IMG/VR virus record: IMGVR_UViG_3300032236_000774
Coordinates: 1 to 42,943 of that record
DNA: 42,943 nucleotides
Direction: 5' to 3' (one strand)
Source: a virus
Shown here: positions 6,292-12,546 of the stretch, one piece after another
How positions within the stretch are numbered: position 1 is the stretch's first letter
Layout of the letters: each line of letters starts with the position of its first letter
Translations under genes and position numbers: made by a program
The notes under the pieces: model-generated
The model's input: only the letters and a program-made list of their open reading frames with translations
What the model was told of the DNA's origin: nothing
Databases searched by the model: none

Positions 6292-7272
6292 TTACGAGGC
6301 AACGTGTGGGTAGTTCGGGAAGAACATGGGTTGATCTGAGGCTTGAGCAACATACTGCTGTGCATCCCTCAGGAACCATAGTTTGATAGTAGGTTCACCT
6401 TCACCTGAACCCTCGTAGTTCCTCTGCTTACGGCAAAGCAGGTAGTGGTCAGGATCGTTCTTGAGTTCAGCATGTAGCCCATTCAACTTGATGTCATCTT
6501 CTTTAGGCTTATTACGCCAAACCAGCATGACGTTATCCACCAAGTCGGTAATCGCTCCTGAACCTTTGTTGTCGTGTTTGTCAGGAACAGCGTTCTCATT
6601 GGCAGGTTTACGCAAGTGGTGAACTAAGTGAACGTGAATGTTGTAGTCCCTAGCCACAGAGGTTAGTTCATCAACAAAACGCTTTTGCCCATTGAAATCG
6701 TCCTCTGCTTTCACGCATTTAGCCAAGTTATCCACAAAGATGTGGTTAATCTGCAATTCCTTTGCACAGTAACGAACCATGCCAATGACGGTATCTGCAT
6801 CAGCAGTGCCTACCTGGTCGTACAGCCAAAGGCGGTTGTCAGTCCAATCACCAAATTGGTCGTACAGTTGGTCAAGAGCTGCTATGCCATCATCACCTTG
6901 GAACTCACTGCTAAACGGGTTTAGACCAACCCACATCCTAGCCATACGCTGCATGGTGGTAATAGGCTTCATCTCAAAGCTTGCAATACAAACCTTCTCG
7001 TCCTGACCCATGACTGACAGGGCAATTTGGCTTGTCATCAGGGATTTACCATGACCGTTTTGACCAGACCAAAGGGTTACTTCACCTTTACGGAACTCAA
7101 AGCTGTCCTTGGTATGAGGCCAAGGTAGGTAGGAAACCTTTGCTTTTTCTTTGACTCGTAACCGTTCTTTCAGTGGTTCAACGTAGTCTTTAGCTCGTCT
7201 GACCTTGGTCTGGTTGTCTGTCTCTTTGAGGTAGACAGAAAAGTCAATGTTGTCATCAATTATCTTTGCCAT
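6292..7272 (-). CDS. DnaB-like replicative helicase (RecA-fold ATPase)
   Basis: A 326-residue ring-helicase motor that would unwind DNA at the phage fork. Walker A is 'GQNGHGKS' at residues 70-77 and Walker B 'HIFVDN' at about 177-182. Downstream 'HVHLVHHLRKP' matches helicase motif H3, and 'GSGAITDLVDNVMLVWRN' the region that contacts DNA and the neighbouring subunit. The protein has only about 60 residues before the motor and lacks a primase domain, so it resembles the C-terminal half of T7 gp4 or a short DnaB. The phage has no polymerase or primase that I can see and probably relies on the host's. The initiator-like gene lies just upstream in the same operon. Confidence 0.85.
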   Translation of the reverse strand: MAKIIDDNIDFSVYLKETDNQTKVRRAKDYVEPLKERLRVKEKAKVSYLPWPHTKDSFEFRKGEVTLWSGQNGHGKSLMTSQIALSVMGQDEKVCIASFEMKPITTMQRMARMWVGLNPFSSEFQGDDGIAALDQLYDQFGDWTDNRLWLYDQVGTADADTVIGMVRYCAKELQINHIFVDNLAKCVKAEDDFNGQKRFVDELTSVARDYNIHVHLVHHLRKPANENAVPDKHDNKGSGAITDLVDNVMLVWRNKPKEDDIKLNGLHAELKNDPDHYLLCRKQRNYEGSGEGEPTIKLWFLRDAQQYVAQASDQPMFFPNYPHVAS

Positions 7273-7280
7273 ACAAATCC

Positions 7281-8036
7281 TTAAATTGAACAGATCAAGC
7301 AGCCTTGACCCTGTTCGTTATTCCACTTTCCACGTTGGCTTGTCCACAATGATTTCCCAATTTTTTCGGAAACAATCATGGTTTGTTCGTATTGTTTCTT
7401 GCCAAAATCATCGTGCTTAAAGGCTTTTTCTTTCCATTGGTCACCTCCAGCAAGGCAAGGAAAGCAACCTACACGGTCAAATCCTTCGTCATACAAAGGG
7501 TTGTGTTTGCCTTCAAGAAACGTAAAAACCTCTTTTGTTGACCAATCAAGCACTGGCAATCTAAATTTGACTCCCATTTTTCCTAGATATTTAGGATATT
7601 TGCTAGGCATGATTTCGTGAGGTTCATATAAATCATCTGAAAGTTTGAACTCATAACGCTTTTCTCTTTCATACGATTCATCGCTTCTCATGCCATACCA
7701 AACCTCAAAAGGTCCTTGTTTTTTAGCAAGTGAGGTGATGTAGTCTTTAGTTGGCCTGATTTTTAGGTAATCAGTACAGTGTCTACTTCCACCACCAGGA
7801 AACCTTCCCCATTTTTCTGATTGTTGCAAAACAGAACCCATGCAAACAGTGTCAATTTCAACTTGATACCAGTTACGCAAGTTATCCACATGCTGATAAG
7901 TCAATGGATGCTCAAACTTTGTATCGCAGAACAAACCCAAAATTTCGCTGTTTTTGAACTTTTGCAAAGCAAGCTTTAAGCAGGATTGACTATCTTTGCC
8001 ACCAGAAATGGGGACCACTACTTTGTACGTTGCCAT
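7281..8036 (-). CDS. PP-loop ATPase, phosphoadenosine-phosphosulfate-reductase-like
   Basis: A 251-residue member of the PP-loop (adenylation) superfamily, close to PAPS reductases and DndC. 'SGGKDS' at residues 11-16 is the pyrophosphate-binding loop. Cys87 in 'RHCTDYLK', Cys191/Cys194 in 'GCFPC' and Cys246/Cys249 in the terminal 'CLICS' give the Cys set typical of forms that bind an Fe-S cluster. Such phage proteins are often annotated PAPS reductase but seldom tested, and a role in sulfur- or adenylation-based modification of nucleic acid is an alternative. The start at 8036 is preferred because extra upstream residues come only from TTG- or ATG-linked overlap with the previous gene. It sits between replication genes. 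Confidence 0.78.
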   Translation of the reverse strand: MATYKVVVPISGGKDSQSCLKLALQKFKNSEILGLFCDTKFEHPLTYQHVDNLRNWYQVEIDTVCMGSVLQQSEKWGRFPGGGSRHCTDYLKIRPTKDYITSLAKKQGPFEVWYGMRSDESYEREKRYEFKLSDDLYEPHEIMPSKYPKYLGKMGVKFRLPVLDWSTKEVFTFLEGKHNPLYDEGFDRVGCFPCLAGGDQWKEKAFKHDDFGKKQYEQTMIVSEKIGKSLWTSQRGKWNNEQGQGCLICSI

Positions 8037-8350
8037 ATGTTCGTCCATCCTTCTTGTTGCCATGCTAACTTGCCAGATTGGTGATGTGAACTAGCAATAA
8101 CCCTAGCTCCAGCACATTTGCAAGCCTCAAAAAGCTCTTTAGCGCGTTTTTCTGTGTCTGCACATATGCTGACCACCATTCCCACACAAAAACGCATATC
8201 AAGCGTTTTAATCGGTTCTAGATGGGTACATACCGTACAGAAGTCGTCGTTTTCCCACCAATCTGTTTGGCAAGGGTAGTCGTTGATGAAGATGATTTGT
8301 GGTGCTTGACCTTCGAGTCTCATTCGGACGATCTCCTCATGGCCTCTCAT
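8018..8350 (-). CDS. Hypothetical Cys-rich protein paired with the PP-loop gene
   Basis: A 110-residue protein with four cysteines in the first half in 'YPCQTDWW', 'FCTVC' and 'RFCVG', then a helix and a strand ('GARVIASSHH'). It looks like a small alpha/beta domain with a possible metal site. I recognise no named family. It overlaps the PP-loop gene by 19 nt and the replication-protein gene by 4 nt, so it is made together with both. Close overlap with the PP-loop gene suggests a partner protein. Confidence 0.6.
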   Translation of the reverse strand: MRGHEEIVRMRLEGQAPQIIFINDYPCQTDWWENDDFCTVCTHLEPIKTLDMRFCVGMVVSICADTEKRAKELFEACKCAGARVIASSHHQSGKLAWQQEGWTNIWQRTK

Positions 8351-8979
8351 AGCAGCCTTAGTTTGTTGTAAGCAGACATGGATTGATCTTTTTTCTGCTG
8401 TTCAAAGCTAGGCTTAGAAGCTACCCATTCAGCCTTAAAAGAACGCCAACCTCGAACGCAAATTTCTTCCAAAGCTTTTTCCAAAGTCCAACCAGCGATC
8501 TCAGCTTCAGAAGCAATTTTTCGTAGCACCAAAGTTGAGATTTCAGCTTTAGCTTTTTTCCTTTGCCGAACAAAGGATTCCCAAACTTCATCAGATACAG
8601 AATCAGGCTTGCCAACTGCTGTTGGCTTCTTCTCTTTCTCTGCCTCTCTCTCTGTCTCTGGGATAGCATCTTGCTTGCTATCTGCTAGCACTCCGCTAGC
8701 AACAATGAAAAATCCTTTATGAATCAATGGCTTAACTCCATCCTCATACTCTTTTGAGGTGATGTGAAGTCTAAAGACAAGCTCATCTACCGAACCATCA
8801 AAAGTACCGTCTTTTGTCTCACTTGCTAGCAGCCAGAGTAACGGTGCTAGTGCCTTGCTAGCGATAGGCAAGCGCATGAATTCTCTGTCGTTCAGCAAAT
8901 CACGGTGAAGCTTTATCCAAGGTGGGCAACGGTCTTTGTAGTGCTGGAAAGCAGACCAGTTTTTAGGTTGCAAGAGCAT
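8347..8979 (-). CDS. Replication initiator/helicase-loader-like protein
   Basis: A 210-residue protein resembling phage replication proteins of the lambda O / DnaD type. The first 100 residues ('WIKLHRDLLNDREFMRLP' and 'SKALAPLLWLLASE') look like a winged-helix DNA-binding domain. A charged linker follows (about 108-125), then a helical C-terminal part ending in 'SMSAYNKLRLL', as in helicase loaders. The start ATG 8979 is preceded by GGAG at good spacing; the frame extends only to a TTG 12 nt upstream. The ribosome binding site directly abuts the U-run of an intrinsic terminator, so expression must depend on read-through or antitermination. The helicase lies two genes downstream. Confidence 0.7.
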   Translation of the reverse strand: MLLQPKNWSAFQHYKDRCPPWIKLHRDLLNDREFMRLPIASKALAPLLWLLASETKDGTFDGSVDELVFRLHITSKEYEDGVKPLIHKGFFIVASGVLADSKQDAIPETEREAEKEKKPTAVGKPDSVSDEVWESFVRQRKKAKAEISTLVLRKIASEAEIAGWTLEKALEEICVRGWRSFKAEWVASKPSFEQQKKDQSMSAYNKLRLL

Positions 8980-8988
8980 CTGTATCTC

Positions 8989-9039
8989 CAAAAAAAATGC
9001 CCCTGAAGTCCGGTAGTACGAGTACCAAACCTCAGAGGC
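8989..9039 (-). terminator. Intrinsic terminator/attenuator in the replication-gene leader
   Basis: On the minus strand a 17-bp stem (arms 9023-9039 and 8999-9015, a few G-U wobbles, no mismatches) with a 7-nt loop CTCGTAC is followed by eight T residues (8990-8997). It is a strong rho-independent terminator, yet its U-run ends at the GGAG of the next gene's ribosome binding site. This leaves no room for a separate promoter, so it should attenuate expression of the replication genes unless bypassed. Confidence 0.8.
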
Positions 9040-9047
9040 AAGCCAGG

Positions 9048-9097
9048 AGATGGCTTAGACATGTCTGGACCTCGTACGCCCAATATCTAAACCATCT
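9048..9097 (-). ncRNA. Structured leader hairpin with kissing-loop complementarity to the terminator
   Basis: On the minus strand the 12-bp arms AGATGGTTTAGA (9086-9097) and TCTAAGCCATCT (9048-9059) pair with one wobble around a 26-nt loop. The loop contains GTACGAG (9071-9077), the exact reverse complement of the full 7-nt terminator loop (9016-9022). The two hairpins could form a kissing complex or alternate states. Together with the terminator this looks like a cis-acting control RNA or a short noncoding transcript end. A replication-origin role for the same DNA is an alternative. Confidence 0.5.
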
Positions 9098-9109
9098 GCC
9101 AAAAGTGTA

Positions 9110-9214
9110 TCACTTCTTTTCCGGTTGTTCCTTCTTTTTACCAAAAATCTTGTCCCAGTTCTCGTCAAACTTCTTACGGTCTGGGATAGGACGGGGTGCT
9201 GATCCTTTGCTCAT
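9110..9214 (-). CDS. 34-residue basic small phage protein
   Basis: A short gene with a strong AAGGAG ribosome binding site spaced for ATG 9214. The peptide begins 'MSKGSAPRPIPD', continues with 'FDENWDKIFG' and ends in a lysine-rich tail. Similar 30-50-residue peptides with 'SKGS.PRP' starts and 'W..IFGKK' ends recur in phages of this kind, which supports it. Function unknown. It is the last gene before the structured leader and terminator. Confidence 0.7.
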   Translation of the reverse strand: MSKGSAPRPIPDRKKFDENWDKIFGKKKEQPEKK

Positions 9215-9226
9215 GTGTTCTTCTCC

Positions 9227-9295
9227 TTACTTCAAAAAAATCCACATCCAAACACAAAAAACAACAGTCAAACAAATTGCTTTTATGTCGCTCAT
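9227..9295 (-). CDS. 22-residue membrane microprotein
   Basis: A short frame starting in an ATGA overlap with the preceding gene. The codons just before encode AAGGAG, serving as its ribosome binding site. The product is a single hydrophobic helix ('CLTVVFCVWMWIFL'), probably inserted in the membrane. It fills the 70-nt gap between two genes. Function unknown. Confidence 0.5.
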   Translation of the reverse strand: MSDIKAICLTVVFCVWMWIFLK

Positions 9296-9558
9296 CCGTT
9301 GCGCTCCTTTAACTTGGCTTTGACGGCTTTCAATACGCATGCAACAGTCGTGCAGTTGTTTTTGATTTCTTGCTCATCTTCAGGAGATAGCCAAACCCAT
9401 TCACGCTTTCGAGGCGCATGAACCATTTCATCACCCTCCCATACAGCACCGCATACGCAATTTAATTCAGGCTTTTGGGATTCAAGTTCAATGATGCGGT
9501 CAATCGCATTACGAGCAATCATGGCTACATCTTTAATTGCTTGTTCACTGTGCTTCAT
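9292..9558 (-). CDS. Modular early protein with REWVWL C-terminal module
   Basis: An 88-residue protein belonging to the array of related genes in 9292-11525. The N-terminal helix ('HSEQAIKDVAMIARNAIDR') is followed by a CxC pair ('NCVCGAVW'). The shared C-terminal module starts 'REWVWLSPEDE' and ends 'KAKLKERNG'. ATG 9558 is chosen over upstream codons because it overlaps the previous stop by ATGA and follows GGAGAAG. Function of the module is unknown. Confidence 0.65.
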   Translation of the reverse strand: MKHSEQAIKDVAMIARNAIDRIIELESQKPELNCVCGAVWEGDEMVHAPRKREWVWLSPEDEQEIKNNCTTVACVLKAVKAKLKERNG

Positions 9559-9728
9559 GTGTTCTTCTCCAAAAAGTCTTCGCACTTGCGCTTCCAGCCC
9601 CATGTCTCACGCATAACGTACACAGGCGCGTAAAAACGTGGTTTGTGCAACATTGCACAGATTAGCGTTGGCTTAGGCAGTGCTCTCATGGTGGTGTGTT
9701 TGCACTGGTCGCAGTTTTGAGTTTTCAT
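9555..9728 (-). CDS. 57-residue Cys-rich protein
   Basis: A gene below the usual length cut-off, bounded by ATGA overlaps on both sides. 'CDQCKHTT' at residues 6-13, a Cys at about 24 and 'KRKCEDF' near the end form a possible four-cysteine zinc site. The aromatic 'PRFYAPVYV' lies between. I recognise no named family. Its final codons contain GGAGAAGAAC, the ribosome binding site of the next gene. Confidence 0.65.
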   Translation of the reverse strand: MKTQNCDQCKHTTMRALPKPTLICAMLHKPRFYAPVYVMRETWGWKRKCEDFLEKNT

Positions 9729-10222
9729 GGCGCGTTCTTCTCCTTGAGTTTGGCTTCTATGGCGTGAATGAAAGCGGCCCGATCACCTTTCCATTCAAAC
9801 GCCCAAACAGTCTTGGCTTCTTTATCCGTCAGACCAACCCACTCACGCTGTGGTTGTGGGGTGTAGTACATACATTCCCCAGCATCACAGCACGCTTGTC
9901 GGTTTGGGCACTTATCGTCCCCATCATGGCAAGCCGGCCTATTCTTCTGCACAGGTGCTGGCTGTGGTTGTGGGGTGGTGTAAATTTTTGTGCTTGGTCT
10001 AAAGTCCAATCGCTCTAATGCAGCATTTGTAAACAATTCTCCGGCTGTTCCAATAGGCTCCTGCACAGGTTCTACAAAGGCTTGCTTGGCTACTTCAAAC
10101 TCCAATGCTCTGATGGCTTCGTATATGTACTCAGGCGCTCCGTCTTCAGTAGAGTATTCAAGATATTTGTCGCGCTCGTCCTTCAACGCCTCAAGCGCCT
10201 GTTTCATTGCTTCTTTAGTCAT
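9725..10222 (-). CDS. Modular early protein (helical N-module, Cys-rich linker, REWVGL C-module)
   Basis: A 165-residue member of the paralogous array. Residues 1-50 are the helical module beginning 'TKEAMKQALEALK'. Next come 'QEPIGTAGELF' and 'IYTTPQPQPAPV', a proline-rich linker. A Cys-rich stretch follows ('ACHDGDDKCPNRQACC', 'GECMYYTPQPQ'), then the 'REWVGLTDKEAK' module ending 'AKLKEKN'. The linker 'TTPQPQ' occurs twice, which suggests insertion of the Cys-rich piece between two copies. Function unknown. Such genes are frequent in phages of freshwater betaproteobacteria. Confidence 0.65.
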   Translation of the reverse strand: MTKEAMKQALEALKDERDKYLEYSTEDGAPEYIYEAIRALEFEVAKQAFVEPVQEPIGTAGELFTNAALERLDFRPSTKIYTTPQPQPAPVQKNRPACHDGDDKCPNRQACCDAGECMYYTPQPQREWVGLTDKEAKTVWAFEWKGDRAAFIHAIEAKLKEKNAP

Positions 10223-10225
10223 GTC

Positions 10226-10792
10226 TTATTCCTTTATGCCGTGGGCGGCTAACTGTTTTACCAAAAAATCATCATAAGTATGGCCCGCCGCATGATGGCG
10301 AATCCATGCGTTGTATTCGTCTGCAACCTCTCGCAACACGTTCATGTCCGGTGACTCGATGGATCGCACAAATGGATGTAGGTCTGCGTCTTCAATCATC
10401 CATTGGTCGCCATCCCATTTGCCGCCACACTTTTTGAACTTGGCCTCAATCTCCTCATCCGTCAGCGGCTTGCGCTTTGGTGGGGTGGTGTAAAGAGGTG
10501 CTACAGCCTGCTCTCCGTTGGCGACTGCGTGGTATCGAGTGCGGTACAGATTCCCAGACGGAGAAAACCAAGCCACCGGCTCTTGCTTCTCAGCGGCTTT
10601 GCACTTGTCGCAGTCGTGGTTGACGCAGCCAATTTTTGGCATATCTGCCTGCTCAACGGCTTGGCGTAGGGCGGTGATAGCTTGGCTATGGGCACGCCTT
10701 TCTTGGACATACGTTTCAGCGCTTTTGCCGACCCGTTCTGGCAAGCTGAGTTCCAACGCCTCAAGCGCCATCTTCATTGCGGTGATGCTCAT
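10226..10792 (-). CDS. Modular early protein with QEPVA and Cys modules
   Basis: A 188-residue member of the array. It has the N-terminal module 'SITAMKMALEALE', then 'AITALRQAVEQA', the short Cys module 'GCVNHDCDKCKA', 'QEPVAWFSPSGNLYRT' and 'PLYTTPPKRKPLTDEEI'. The C-terminal part ('EVADEYNAWIRHHAAGHTYDDFL') differs from its relatives. The first 18 nt after its start are identical to those of the 11525 gene, so the two N-termini duplicated recently. AAGGAGAAGAAC before the ATG is its ribosome binding site and lies inside the preceding gene. Confidence 0.65.
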   Translation of the reverse strand: MSITAMKMALEALELSLPERVGKSAETYVQERRAHSQAITALRQAVEQADMPKIGCVNHDCDKCKAAEKQEPVAWFSPSGNLYRTRYHAVANGEQAVAPLYTTPPKRKPLTDEEIEAKFKKCGGKWDGDQWMIEDADLHPFVRSIESPDMNVLREVADEYNAWIRHHAAGHTYDDFLVKQLAAHGIKE

Positions 10793-10974
10793 GTGTTCTT
10801 CTCCTTGAGGGTTTCTATTGCCATCAAAATAGCTTGACGTCTTGTTATTGAGAAAGCCTCAATTTGCAAAATGTCATCAATCGTCAACCCAACCCATTCA
10901 CGTTTTGGCTGGCAAAACCCACAGTCATGGTTTACACAGCCAAGTTTTGTAATTCCTGTTTCATCTTGGTTCAT
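10789..10974 (-). CDS. Short modular early protein (Cys module fused to REWVGL module)
   Basis: A 61-residue protein that is little more than two modules of its neighbours: 'GCVNHDCGFCQ', matching the Cys module of the 10226-10792 gene, joined directly to 'REWVGLTIDDI', ending 'LKEKNT'. ATG 10974 is chosen for the ATGA overlap with the previous stop and the AAGGAG just before it. It looks like a deletion or recombination product of a longer relative. Confidence 0.65.
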   Translation of the reverse strand: MNQDETGITKLGCVNHDCGFCQPKREWVGLTIDDILQIEAFSITRRQAILMAIETLKEKNT

Positions 10975-11525
10975 CCGTTGCGCTCCTTGAGTTTGGCTGA
11001 GATAACGCAAACAATGTCGGCAAAGACAAAATTATTTGAGACTTTATTGGCAAATACTTGTTCAAGCCAATCAAAATCCGCAGGCGTCAGCCAAACCCAT
11101 TCACGCTGTGGTTGCGGGGTGGCTTCACAAGCTTTGTAAGCCCCATTGCTCCACGCAATCTTTGCGATTTGGTAGCAGTGTTCTTCGCAGTCAAAACGAT
11201 GCTTTGGTGCTGTGCTTCCTTCTTCGTCCCACCATTTTTCGAAAGCTTTGTCAGCCACCGGCTCCTGCTTCACCAAAAATTCCTGACGGTAGTGGTGATC
11301 GTTCATCATCAGCTCGCTTTCATGCACTGATTTTTTCTCTGCTTGCTCTATGGCTTGGCGACCTGCTGTGATGGCAGCTTCAATCAGCTCAACTGAATCA
11401 GAATCATTAGGTGCAAGATGTTCATAGCCCTTAAACTTTTGTGCGTTTTCAAACTGCTCGTCTTTGGCGTATTCCAATCCACGTTCCAACGCCTCAAGCA
11501 TTTGTTTCATTGCGGTGATGCTCAT
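10971..11525 (-). CDS. Modular early protein, longest intact form
   Basis: A 184-residue protein with the same layout as its neighbours. The N-terminal module 'SITAMKQMLEALERG' is followed by a helical stretch with 'AAITAGRQAIEQAEKK', then 'KQEPVADKAFEKWWDEEG', two Cys residues in 'FDCEEHCYQ', the linker 'ATPQPQ' and the final 'REWVWLTPADF' module ending 'AKLKERNG'. 'QEPVADKAFEKWWDEE' is common in phage hypothetical proteins. No catalytic motif is visible. It overlaps the gene upstream by ATGA. Confidence 0.65.
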   Translation of the reverse strand: MSITAMKQMLEALERGLEYAKDEQFENAQKFKGYEHLAPNDSDSVELIEAAITAGRQAIEQAEKKSVHESELMMNDHHYRQEFLVKQEPVADKAFEKWWDEEGSTAPKHRFDCEEHCYQIAKIAWSNGAYKACEATPQPQREWVWLTPADFDWLEQVFANKVSNNFVFADIVCVISAKLKERNG

Positions 11526-11707
11526 AGCATGTCATCTTCATCAAATATCTTGCCAAAAGAACGGTTCGTTTCCTTTTGTTCACGGCGGTAGTTTTCTAGG
11601 TTCTGAATGAAAAGAAATGCGCTTGCACCATCTCCTTCAATCCCACCATCTTCTTTAACTTCCATGCCAGACATGGTTGCGATTCTTATAAGATCACCTA
11701 AGTTCAT
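11522..11707 (-). CDS. Hypothetical early protein
   Basis: A 61-residue acidic protein. ATG 11707 overlaps the end of the first operon gene by 14 nt and starts 'MNLGDLIRIATMSG'. An upstream in-frame Met at 11734 would lie deep within that gene and is less likely. The C-terminal half is polar with a 'FDEDD' end. No family recognised. Confidence 0.55.
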   Translation of the reverse strand: MNLGDLIRIATMSGMEVKEDGGIEGDGASAFLFIQNLENYRREQKETNRSFGKIFDEDDML

Positions 11708-11894
11708 CTTTTTTCTCCATAAAAAGTTGGTCAATCGGTTTAAGTTGTCTGTATGTGGCTGTCTCTATCGCAGTGATCAGAACAGCTACTACAGCAGCGT
11801 CTAAGTCCTCCACCAAAGTGTGAGGTTCCAGCTTCTCTGTTGCGTAAGCAATCAGTTCGTAAGCTGTGTTGAATTCAAGGTGTTGTGGGCTCAT
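11694..11894 (-). CDS. Hypothetical protein, first gene of the leftward early operon
   Basis: A 66-residue helical protein with no recognised family. Its start is 118 nt from the first rightward gene, facing away from it, so it is the promoter-proximal gene of the long leftward operon. A hydrophobic stretch 'AAVVAVLITAIETA' is too short and mixed for a confident membrane segment. A GGTG lies just upstream of the ATG, so the ribosome binding site is weak. Confidence 0.55.
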   Translation of the reverse strand: MSPQHLEFNTAYELIAYATEKLEPHTLVEDLDAAVVAVLITAIETATYRQLKPIDQLFMEKKDELR

Positions 11895-12012
11895 ACGGTG
11901 AGCTTAGTAGAAAAAAAAGTTACGTCTATTAGGGTTTTCACTAATGTTCAGCACCAAAAAACGGGTATAAAGTTCATCCACCTCGTTTTTGAGGTGTAAC
12001 AAAGGACATCAA
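11895..12012. promoter_or_regulatory. Divergent early promoter/control region
   Basis: The 118 nt between the two early operons. ATTAG/CTAAT (11928-11945, 8-nt centre) is an operator-like inverted repeat in the middle. A TATAAA at 11966-11971 could be the rightward -10 element, although no good -35 lies at the right distance. CACCTC-GTTTTT-GAGGTG (11979-11996) is a perfect 6-bp hairpin that would lie near the 5' end of the rightward transcript. AAAGGACATCAA provides the ribosome binding site for the first rightward gene. Promoter identity is inferred from layout. Confidence 0.55.
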
Positions 12013-12183
12013 ATGCAAGTTAATGAAAAGCATGTCGATCAACGATACAAGGTCACATTACCCAGCATCCCCTGTGACGATCCACGTTTTCTGTGGACTC
12101 GTGGTGCAGACGTACAAGCCACCTGGAAGCGTTTTGGTTGGGTAGCTCCTAGCGAACTCAAGGAGAAGACAAATGAAGCTTAA
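12013..12183 (+). CDS. Hypothetical protein, first gene of the rightward early operon
   Basis: A 56-residue protein. ATG 12013 follows AAAGGA at 8-nt spacing; an in-frame codon at 11989 lies inside the leader hairpin and is rejected. The sequence has 'LPSIPCDDPRFLWTRGADVQATWKRFGW', then 'APSELKEK', the same type of C-terminal codons (CTCAAGGAGAAG) that supply the next gene's ribosome binding site in the leftward array. No family recognised. Confidence 0.6.
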   Translation: MQVNEKHVDQRYKVTLPSIPCDDPRFLWTRGADVQATWKRFGWVAPSELKEKTNEA

Positions 12184-12382
12184 GAACTTTCGTCAAGAGA
12201 TTCGTGAAGAACTCATGCGTAGCACTACGCAGTACTGCTGCTACTGCGGTGACCGTAAGGGTGGTAAGTACGTTTGCTGTGGTGAAGCTCACTTCGTCCA
12301 CTTCAGCGATCTGTATGAAGAAGACCAAGATGCCATCATTCAAGATGAACTTGATGAGTATGAAGATTGGAGCAAGAAATGA
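12173..12382 (+). CDS. Small zinc-ribbon-like protein
   Basis: A 69-residue protein with 'CCYCGD' (about residues 22-27) and 'YVCCGEAHFVHFSD', giving four or more cysteines and two histidines in zinc-ribbon spacing. The C-terminal third is strongly acidic ('EEDQDAIIQDELDEYED'). It might be a small regulator or protein-interaction factor. It overlaps the previous gene by 11 nt and uses the AAGGAGAAG contained there as ribosome binding site. Confidence 0.65.
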   Translation: MKLKNFRQEIREELMRSTTQYCCYCGDRKGGKYVCCGEAHFVHFSDLYEEDQDAIIQDELDEYEDWSKK

Positions 12383-12546
12383 AATGTATTGATTTGAACA
12401 AAGATTTAAGTTTGTATGTAGATGAGTTTGAAGATGGCGCTTGGATCAACTTGTCGGGTCAAAACTATCACATTGCCACTTCACTCACCAAAGAGCAAAC
12501 ACTTGAATTGATTTCTACATTAGAAAAAATATTGGAACTCGCATGA
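12379..12546 (+). CDS. 55-residue hypothetical protein
   Basis: A gene too short for a usual length cut-off, linked by ATGA overlaps to both the zinc-ribbon gene and the ERF gene. The product is acidic, with 'VDEFEDGAWINLSGQNYHI' followed by a C-terminal helix ('KEQTLELISTLEKILEL'). Function unknown, but its tight linkage to the ERF gene suggests a recombination accessory. Confidence 0.6.
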   Translation: MKCIDLNKDLSLYVDEFEDGAWINLSGQNYHIATSLTKEQTLELISTLEKILELA

